From Sphingomonas sp. LM7 (GTDB lineage Bacteria > Pseudomonadota > Alphaproteobacteria > Sphingomonadales > Sphingomonadaceae), in contig NZ_CP019511.1 of NCBI RefSeq assembly GCF_002002925.1, positions 2,790,001-2,854,000 of the forward strand: a stretch of DNA of 64,000 nucleotides, in the 5' to 3' direction. Below the pieces are notes generated by a model. That model did not search any database. It was not told where the DNA came from and saw nothing but the letters and a program-made list of their open reading frames with translations. Positions 49,291 through 58,300 of this stretch are shown here, one piece after another. Positions within the stretch are counted from its first letter, which is position 1. Each line of letters begins with the position of its first letter. Both the position numbers and the translations under genes were made by a program.

Positions 49291-50964
49291 CTACCGCCCC
49301 TGCGAGCGCCACCGCTTGATCGTGCGCTCCAGCATCTGCTCCTCGCCGCCGGTCTCGCGCCACAGCTCGGAGAAGAGTGGATCGTCCGACGCCGGACGCT
49401 TGCCGTCCTCCAGGCTGTCGAACAGCAGCCGCACCGGCGTCGCAACGCCTTCGCCGACTGCGATGCATTCCCGATTTCGGAGAGCCGGGATCGAATCGAG
49501 GAAGCCGCGCGCGCCTTCGGGCATCGCCGCCTTGACGAAGGCCTGGTCGCGCTCGTTGTTGAGCCGCATCGACAGGATCGTGCCGCATTGCGAGAGCACG
49601 CCTTCGGCCAGGTCCGACGGGCGCTGCGTGATCAGCCCCAGCGACACGCCGTACTTACGGCCTTCCTTGGCGATCCGGCTGAGGATCCGGCCGACCGACG
49701 AGCCATCAGCATTGCGTTCGTTGGGCACGTAGCGATGCGCTTCCTCGCAGACCAGCAGCACCGGGCGCTTGGCCTCGCCGCGCGACCAGATCGCGAAATC
49801 GAACACCATGCGCGACAGGACGGCGACGACCACCGACGTGATCTCGCTCGGCACGCCCGAGACGTCGACGATCGAGATCGGCTTGCCGTCTCCGGGAAGG
49901 CGGAAGACGCGCGCCAGGAAGTTCGCCATCGTATCGGCGACGAGCATGCCTGAGAACATGAACGTATAGCGCGGATCGCCCTTGATCTCGTCGATCTTGC
50001 TGCGCAGCCGCAGATAGGGCGCCGTGTCGGTCGCCTTGTCCATCTTGCCCATTTCGAGCTGGAGGATCTGAGTGAGGTCCGAAAGCAGATAGGGCACCGG
50101 CGCATCGACCGTGATCTTGCCGATTTCCTGCGAGATCCGGTTCTTGCTCTTGGCGAGCAACAGGCATTTGGCGAGGATGTCGGCATCGACCTGGCGGTCC
50201 GAGCCCTGCGTGGTGAGCAGCACCTCGCAATGCTCCTCGAAGTTCATCAGCCAATACGGCATCTGCAGGTTCGATACGTCGTAGAGCGCGCCGGTGGTCT
50301 TGAACGCACTGGCATATTCGCCGTGCGGATCGATCATCACGATATGGCCCTGGGGCGCGAGCTCGCAGATCCGGTGGAGGATCAGCGCCGCGGCGGTCGA
50401 CTTGCCGGTGCCGGTCGAGCCGAGCAGCGCGAAATGCTTGCCGAGCATCGCATCGATATACAGCGCGGCACGGATGTCCTTGGTCGGATAGACATTGCCG
50501 ATCTCGATATGCGCGCGGTCGTCTGCGGCGTAGATCTGCTTGAGATCCGCTGTCGAGACCGGAAACACCGCGCAGCCCGGCGTCGGATAGCGGGTGACGC
50601 CGCGGCGGAACTTGTAGAGCTTGCCGGTCAGCTTTTCCTCATCGCCTTCGCCCAGGAAATCGACTTGCGCGGCGATACGATCGCCACTGGCATCGAGGCG
50701 AAGCGAGCGGATATTGGCGAGCAGCCAGGTGCTGCCGACGCGCATCTTGACCTGGCTGCCGACTTGCCCGGCATTGGCGATCGCAACGTCGCTGCTGTTG
50801 CCCAGCGCCTCGATCTCGGCCGAATCGAACATCACCTGGCTCGACGAGCCTGCGATCTCGAGCACCGCGCCGATGGCGCGGGGCTGGTGGCGCGGCGCGG
50901 CCGGTTCCGCCGATGAAATGGGCGCTGCGTTGTCGAATCCACGCGCGCCGAACTGACCTTCCAT
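49291..50964 (-). CDS. HerA-like ATPase (DUF87)
   Basis: This 557-residue protein begins MEGQFGARGFDNAAPISSAE. The HAS-barrel N-terminal domain (about 35-150) contains GAVLEIAGSSSQVMFDSAEIE. The ATPase has Walker A ALLGSTGTGKSTAAALIL, Walker B region RPVLLVCEEAHRYVP, and the arginine finger segment IAKEGRKYGVSLGLITQRPSDL. It is a HerA/VirB4-like translocase. HerA normally partners NurA, and no NurA gene is adjacent, so its role here is unclear. Confidence 0.88.
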   Translation of the reverse strand: MEGQFGARGFDNAAPISSAEPAAPRHQPRAIGAVLEIAGSSSQVMFDSAEIEALGNSSDVAIANAGQVGSQVKMRVGSTWLLANIRSLRLDASGDRIAAQVDFLGEGDEEKLTGKLYKFRRGVTRYPTPGCAVFPVSTADLKQIYAADDRAHIEIGNVYPTKDIRAALYIDAMLGKHFALLGSTGTGKSTAAALILHRICELAPQGHIVMIDPHGEYASAFKTTGALYDVSNLQMPYWLMNFEEHCEVLLTTQGSDRQVDADILAKCLLLAKSKNRISQEIGKITVDAPVPYLLSDLTQILQLEMGKMDKATDTAPYLRLRSKIDEIKGDPRYTFMFSGMLVADTMANFLARVFRLPGDGKPISIVDVSGVPSEITSVVVAVLSRMVFDFAIWSRGEAKRPVLLVCEEAHRYVPNERNADGSSVGRILSRIAKEGRKYGVSLGLITQRPSDLAEGVLSQCGTILSMRLNNERDQAFVKAAMPEGARGFLDSIPALRNRECIAVGEGVATPVRLLFDSLEDGKRPASDDPLFSELWRETGGEEQMLERTIKRWRSQGR

Positions 50965-51056
50965 CCGATGCTCCCCGGGGTTACGTCGAGCATCATGCAT
51001 TCAGACGGTAAAGATTGCGTGTGTCCCGCCGCCGTAGCACTCCCTAGGGAGGAACC

Positions 51057-51823
51057 CTAGAAACGCCGCCAGAGCGCGCCCGCGCCCCAGCCGAACAGCA
51101 CCGACAGCGCCACCGCGACCAGCCCATAGGGAATCGCGTAGTCCTGGGCGCTGCTCGCCACGAACCGCTCGAACCCCGATTTGCGGATGTCGATCGGCCG
51201 CACCGCGGCGGCGAGCACCCGGCCGTTCTGGATCAGGAAGGTCTCGGCAGTGAAGCGGCCCACCGGCACGCGCGCCGGGATATTGAGCCGGGCGCGGTAC
51301 AGCACACCCCCGGTGATCTCCACTGCGCCGGGCGCTTCATAATACAGGCCGCTGCGGGTGCGCAGATCGACAAGCCCGTGGTCGAACCGGTCCTGCACTT
51401 CGGGCACCGCGCCCGATGCCGGAGAGAGCTGGAGGCTGTCGACTCCCAGTTCGAAGATCGCCCGGGTGCGCTCGTCGACGATGCGGCGGATCGGCCGCGA
51501 CGACGCGATCGCATAGAAGCTCGGCGCCGAGCGATAGCGCATCGATTCGGCATTCACCCAGATGCCCGCCAACTTCTCCTTCTCGCGGGCCAGCACGGCC
51601 TGGGTGGGTCCCTTGACCACCACGACGATGTCGACCGGGCCGTCCTCGGGGTCCGGCGCGCGGCCGCGGGGATAGAGGATCGCGCCGAACAGCAGCAGCT
51701 CGGCGCCGGTGAACGAATAGGCGATCTCGATGTCGCGCTGCGAGACGTCCGGCACGAGCACCGGCTTGGCCTGGCCCATCAGCAGCGGCGTGGCGAGCAG
51801 TAGCAAGGCGGCGGCCGCTCCCC

Positions 51824-51827
<4 letters not shown>
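51057..51827 (-). CDS. TIGR02186-family membrane protein
   Basis: A protein of 256 residues starts at GTG 51827, overlapping the TauE stop as GTGA. A signal peptide (VRGAAAALLLLATPLLMGQA) leads a beta-rich periplasmic domain (YSFTGAELLLFGAILYPRG, DIVVVVKGPTQAVLAREK). One C-terminal transmembrane helix ends with GALWRRF. Proteins of this type occur with TauE-like permeases in alphaproteobacteria. The role is unknown. It ends the operon. Confidence 0.75.
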
Positions 51828-52738
<911 letters not shown>

Positions 52739-52786
52739 TGGGAGGACGCGATACCGCGTTTGTGCCGCAGTGCAAAAGCCCGACGG

Positions 52787-53797
52787 CTAGAAATCGCTCC
52801 CCAGCGTGAGCGCCAGCCCCGATCCGGGACGCGCCTCGCCCGCGACGCGCTGCCGCCAGTCGAGCGCGAGGCGGACATTCTGCCCGCCGATCGGCAGCGC
52901 CATCGTCGCCGACGGGCCGATGTCGAGCCGCGCGGCATCGCGTTGCGCCGCGCCCCATGCGCCCGCGCCGAGCGCGACCCGCACGCTGCCGGCCCGCACG
53001 CCGCGGGTGACGCGGATCGCGCCATCGGCATAGGGCTGGGTACGGTCCCGCCGGATCGCGCCCGCCTGGCCATAGGATTCGAGCGTGAAGCCGGGTGCGA
53101 CCGGACCGTCGAACCCGGCGAGCAGGCCGACCCCCGGGCCACCCTTGATCCCGTCCAACCCGAAACGCTGCTCGGCAACGAGCCGTACCGGCGCGCGCGT
53201 CGGTTGCCATTCCACGCCCAGCGACGCCTCGGCACCCCTTCCCCGGAGCGGCGCCACCACGCGCCCGACCACGGCGAGCCGCTGCGACGGCACCAGCATA
53301 TAGGCGACGCGCAGCCCCGCCTGTCCGCCACCGAGCTGGCTCGCCCCGGGTGCCGCGCCGAGCCCGGTGCCCGCGCGCGCCACCAGCCACGCACTCGCCG
53401 ACCAGCGCGACGGCAGGCCCGCCAGCCGATCGGGCTGCGCCGCCGCGGGCAGCGCCGCGATCGCCGCAGTGCCGACAGTGGCGGGAATGCCGTATTGGAC
53501 GAGTCCCAGCAGCGCCATCTGGACGCGCTCGGAGTCGAAGGCAGGATCGGATACGGCATGGACCGTACGGCGCACCGGCAGGATCGCCGCGACCCGGATC
53601 GTCCGAAGCGCGAGGACCGGCCGGATCTGCGCCGGCGCCGCAACTGCCGCGGGAAGGATTTGTGGTGCCCGCGGCACGATTTGCCGAAGCGCCTCGGGCA
53701 GCGAACCGGTCTGCGACCAGAGCAGCGCGACGCGAACGCCGATCCAGCCGACGGCAATGAACGCGAGGAATCGGATCGGCCGGCCCTGCCCCGTCAT
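52787..53797 (-). CDS. Predicted membrane-anchored beta-barrel-like protein
   Basis: This 336-residue protein begins MTGQGRPIRFLAFIAVGWIG, an N-terminal helix rather than a clear signal. The C-terminal half is dominated by alternating strands (SLGVEWQPTRAPVRLVAEQR, GFTLESYGQAGAIRRD, RLALDWRQRV) ending LALTLGSDF with a terminal Phe, as outer membrane barrels do. It is coupled by ATGA to the glycosyltransferase before it. It may be a reduced NfrA-like C-terminal partner of an NfrB-like enzyme, but this is inference from context. Confidence 0.55.
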   Translation of the reverse strand: MTGQGRPIRFLAFIAVGWIGVRVALLWSQTGSLPEALRQIVPRAPQILPAAVAAPAQIRPVLALRTIRVAAILPVRRTVHAVSDPAFDSERVQMALLGLVQYGIPATVGTAAIAALPAAAQPDRLAGLPSRWSASAWLVARAGTGLGAAPGASQLGGGQAGLRVAYMLVPSQRLAVVGRVVAPLRGRGAEASLGVEWQPTRAPVRLVAEQRFGLDGIKGGPGVGLLAGFDGPVAPGFTLESYGQAGAIRRDRTQPYADGAIRVTRGVRAGSVRVALGAGAWGAAQRDAARLDIGPSATMALPIGGQNVRLALDWRQRVAGEARPGSGLALTLGSDF

Positions 53798-55185
53798 CCG
53801 GCAACCTGCTCCGGCAAATCGGGGAATTGGTGCGCGGTCTTGTCCCAGCGCGGCGCGGCGCCGAACAGCATCCGCGTGTAAAGCCCGATCGCGCGGCGCG
53901 CGGCGAACAGCGCGATATAGTTGCCGACCAGCACGCGCGGTGCCGACCAGCACGCCTCGCGCCAGCCATAGGCGCGGTGGACGAACGCCGCGCGCACCGC
54001 CAGCCGCCACAGGAGCAGCGCGAAATTGGCCCAGAGCAGGGCGTGCACCAGCGGGTCGAGCGCGGGCGGCGGCGATCCGACAAGCCCGTGGACGCTCAGC
54101 GACACGCTCCACAGCAGCAGCGTGCAATAGGCGATGGCGAGCACCGGCAGTGCCAGCGTCGCGCGCCGATCGCGCATCCGCATCCAGTGATCGCCCAGAT
54201 GTGCGCGCGCGTGCCAGCCGGTCCGGTCCCAGCCCGCCAGTGCGATTCCGGTCAGCCAGCGCGCCTTTTGCCGAGTCGATGCCTTGAGCGTGTCGGGAAA
54301 ATAGGCGCGGACGGCGACCGGCCGGCCCCCCGGGCTCTCGGGCACGCGGGCGAGCATTGCCTTGCCGCCCATCGCATGGATCGTCAGGCCCAGCTCATAA
54401 TCCTCCGTGAGGCTGGTCGCATCGAACGGCGATCCGCCGCGCGCGTCGGCAATCGTGCCGAGCATGTCGCGCCGGATCGCGCAGCCGACTCCGGCTAGCG
54501 GCAGTCCGGCACCCAGTGCCTGGCGGACGACGAGCGTCTTTGCATGCGCCTCGGCGAACTCGTCGCAATAATGGCCGGCGACGAAGCGCGAGCGCGGATG
54601 CGGCAAGGGCATCACCGGCAGCTGCACCGTCGCGCAATGCGGCAGCCAGTGCGCGAAGACCTTGAGCTCGAGCGGATGGACGATGTCCTCGGCGTCGTGG
54701 AGCACGACGCCGAGTGCCGCGAAGCCCTCCGCCGTCTCGTCGCGCAGCAGCGCCCGCCACAGCGTGTTGAGGCAATCGGCCTTGGTGGTCGGCCCGGCCT
54801 TGCCGCCGATCACCAGCCGCACCCGCGGGTCCGTTTGCGCAACTTCGGCGACGGCAGCGATCGTCGCGGGGTCATTGGGATAGGTGCCGACATAGATCGC
54901 ATACTCGGCGTGATCGAAGCGGTGCAGCGCGGCGCGCAGCATCCTGCCGATCACCTGCGATTCGTCCCACGCCGCCACGAACACGGCGATCCGGCCCGGC
55001 GGCACCGGGTCCAGCGCCACCGATGCAGGGTGAGGCCACGCCTCGCGTCCGACCAGCCGCAATCGAATGCGTCGCACGCCATAGATCAGGTCGACCAGCA
55101 AGTCGTCGATTCCGCCGACGAGAAACCAGATCGCGGCGAACAGCGTCGTTTCCCGCGCAATCATGTCTATCGCAGTGATCAGCAC
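53794..55185 (-). CDS. Processive GT2 glycosyltransferase, NfrB-like
   Basis: This 463-residue protein starts at GTG 55185 (ATG 55164 possible). N-terminal membrane segments precede a catalytic domain with IAVFVAAWDESQVIGRML, LHDAEDIVHPLELKVF (metal-binding acids), SLTEDYELGL (catalytic TED), and STRQKARWLTGIALAGW (the RxxRW-type motif). More transmembrane helices follow. These are the core motifs of processive GT2 enzymes such as NfrB and BcsA. It likely makes an exopolysaccharide. It is first in a four-gene minus-strand group. Confidence 0.85.
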   Translation of the reverse strand: MLITAIDMIARETTLFAAIWFLVGGIDDLLVDLIYGVRRIRLRLVGREAWPHPASVALDPVPPGRIAVFVAAWDESQVIGRMLRAALHRFDHAEYAIYVGTYPNDPATIAAVAEVAQTDPRVRLVIGGKAGPTTKADCLNTLWRALLRDETAEGFAALGVVLHDAEDIVHPLELKVFAHWLPHCATVQLPVMPLPHPRSRFVAGHYCDEFAEAHAKTLVVRQALGAGLPLAGVGCAIRRDMLGTIADARGGSPFDATSLTEDYELGLTIHAMGGKAMLARVPESPGGRPVAVRAYFPDTLKASTRQKARWLTGIALAGWDRTGWHARAHLGDHWMRMRDRRATLALPVLAIAYCTLLLWSVSLSVHGLVGSPPPALDPLVHALLWANFALLLWRLAVRAAFVHRAYGWREACWSAPRVLVGNYIALFAARRAIGLYTRMLFGAAPRWDKTAHQFPDLPEQVAG

Positions 55186-55372
55186 GACCGTCCCTGCACC
55201 GCGAAAACTCCGATTCGGATGCAGTCATCTTCCGACTTGTTTATTAAATGATCAAGTTGACTTGGCGGCCGTGCTTGCCACTCTCGTCCATTTCGGAGTC
55301 ACTCAATTCCCCGTTGGCCTGACTCGCCGCCCCGGCTAGGGTGCGCGCACGTTTTTGGGGGATTTCGGCACC

Positions 55373-58300
55373 ATGAAGCTCGCTGCCCGGCTCGGTATCC
55401 TGGCGTTGGTCGCCGCACCGCTCGGCGCCACGCTCGCGATGGGCGACAACAGCCCGCAGGTCGAGATGGCCACGCCGGGCGTCGGCGGCGGCGCGATCGA
55501 GCGCTTCACCGCGCGCTTCAACCAGCCGATGGTCCCCCTGGGCGACCCCCGCGCAGCCGGCCCCTTCACCGTCGAATGCCCCGTCGTCGGCGAGGGCCGC
55601 TGGGTCGATCAGCAGACTTTTGTCCACGAATTCGCCAGCGCGCTTCCCGGCGGCGTCACCTGCACCTTCACCCTGAAGGACAAGCTCAAGAGTCTCGCCG
55701 GCTACGCCCTCACCGGCCAGACCAAGTTCACCGTCGACAGCGGCGGGCCGATCGCCCGCGCGGTGCTGCCCAGCCGCTACGGCGGCGAGATCGAGGAGGA
55801 CCAGACCTTCCTCGTCGCCGCCAATCTCGCCCCCGATCGCGCCTCGGTCGGCGCCAACGCCTATTGCGCGGTCGACGGGATCGGCGAGAAAATCCCGGTC
55901 GACGTCCTCCCCGCCGATGTGCCGGGCAAGCTGCTCGCCGGGCTCGGGACCGATCAATGGTCGGTGCAGAGCTTCCTCGAGGAGGCCGGCCTGCCCAAGG
56001 CGCTTCCCGCCGCCGAGGCCGATCGCGCCAAGGCGACCGCCAGCGTCGTCGCGCTCAAATGCCGCCGGCCCCTGCCGCCCGGCCGCGACGTCTCGCTCGT
56101 CTGGGGCAAGGACATCGCCAGCGGCGGCCGCGTCGCGGGCACCGACCAGCGTTTCGACTTCACCGTGCGCAAGCCCTTCGCCGCGCGCTTCGAATGCTCG
56201 CGAGTCAATGCGCAAGCCGGCTGCAGTCCGGTGCAGGACGCCTGGGTTCGCTTCTCCGCCCCGATCCCGCGCGCGCAGGCCGAGGCGATCCGCATCACCC
56301 TGCCCGACGGCAAGGCACTGACTCCGATCTTCTCCGACGAGGAGAAGCGCAAGGCCGTCATCGCCGACGTCAAGTTCAAGGCGCCGCTGCCTGCCGCCGT
56401 CACCGCCAAGCTGACGCTCCCCGCCAACGTCACCGACGAAAGCGGGCGGAAACTCTCCAACGGCGAACGATTCCCACTCGACGTCCGCTTCGACGAAGCG
56501 CCGCCGCTGGTGAAGTTCGCCGCCGATTTCGGCATCCTCGAAGCCGCCGAGGGCGGCGTCCTCCCCGTCACCGTCCGCAATGTCGAAGGCCAGCTCGCCG
56601 GCAAGCAGATGGCGGTCGGCGGCCAGAGCCTCAAGGTCGAGGGCAGCGACGGCGAAGTCGCCAAATGGCTGCGCGCGATCGACGATGCCGCCGAGACCAA
56701 GAGCGACGAGATCAAGCGCGGCGAAGAGACCGTTCGGATCAATCAGACCGGCGCAACGCCGCTGCTCACCCCCGCCACCGGCAAGCCCTTCTCGGTCTCG
56801 CTCCCCGGCAAGGGCAAGGACTTCGAAGTCGTCGGCATCCCGCTGACCAAGCCCGGATTCTATGTCGTCGAGCTCGCCAGCCCGCGGCTCGGCAATGCGC
56901 TGCTCGGCCGCAACTCACCACGCTATGTCGCCGCCGGCGCGCTCGTCACCAATATGAGCGTCCACTTCAAATGGGGACGTGACAGCTCGCTGGTCTGGGT
57001 CACCGCGCTCGACAGCGGCAAAGGCGTCGGCAGCGCCGAGGTGCGCATCACCGACAGCTGCACGGGGCAATTGCTGGCGAAGGGCACCACCGATGTCTCG
57101 GGCCGGCTCGGCGTCCCCGCCGGGCTCCCCGAGCCGGAAACCTATTCGAGCTGCGAAAACGGCAATGACTCGCCGTTGATGATCTCGGCGCGCAAGGCCG
57201 ATGACTTCAGCTTCACGCTCACGCAATGGGGCGAGGGCATCCGCCCCTATGACTTCGACTTGCCCTATGGCTGGCAGAAGCAGGAGCAGATTTTCCACAC
57301 CGTGTTCGATCGCGCGCTCGTCCGTCAGGGCGAGACGATCCACATGAAGCACATCGTCCGTCAGCCGATCGCCAGCGGCTTCGGCACTTCGCCTGCCTTC
57401 ACCGGCACGCTGCGCCTGTCGCACCGCGGCTCCGACACCAAGTACGACTTGCCGCTGACGATCGACGCCAACGGCATCGGCGAGACCGAATGGACCGCGC
57501 CGCAGGGCGCCAAGATGGGCGATTACGACGTCCAGGTCGTGCGGATCGAGGACGAGGAAGAGAAGACCGTCTACACCAGCCAATCGTTCAAGATCGACGA
57601 GTTCAAGCTGCCGACGATGAAGGCGTCGGTCGCCGGGCCCAAGGAAGCCGCGGTGCGCCCGAGCACGCTGCCGCTCGACCTGTTCGTCGGCTATCTCTCG
57701 GGCGGCGGCGCCGGCAACCTCCCGGTCGAGCTGCGCGTCGGCTGGTTTGAAGGCGTCACGTCGCCCAGCGGCTATGACAGCTACAGCTTTGGCGGCCGCG
57801 CGCTGACCGAAGGGGTAAAACCCCTCAACGGCGACAGCGAGACCGACGAGGAATCGACGCCGCTCCCGCCGACCCAGACCTTGCCGGTAACGCTCGGCGG
57901 CGACGGCACCGCACGCACGTCGATCGAAGTACCCCAGAGCCTCGATCAGGCGACCAACATGCAGATCGAGATGGATTATCAGGACGCCAATGGCGAGATC
58001 CTGACTGCCTCGCGCCGCATCCCGATCTACACCAGCGCAGTCCAATTGGGCATCAAGACCGACGGCTGGCTGATGAAGCAGGACGATCTGCGCCTGCGAT
58101 TCGTCGCGCTCGACACTTCGGGCAAGCCGCTCGCCAACCAGGCGATCTCGGTCGAGCTCTATAGCCGCGAGATCCTCACGGCGCGGCGCCGGCTGATCGG
58201 CGGCTTCTACGCCTATGACAACCAGATGAAGACGACCAAGCTGGGCGCCACCTGCTCGGCGACCACCGACGCGCAGGGGCTGGCGACGTGCCAGCTCGAT

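Noticed and set aside
49291..50964. HerA-NurA antiphage or repair system
   Set aside because: Only the HerA-like ATPase is present. Neighbouring genes show no nuclease of NurA, Sir2 or DUF4297 type.
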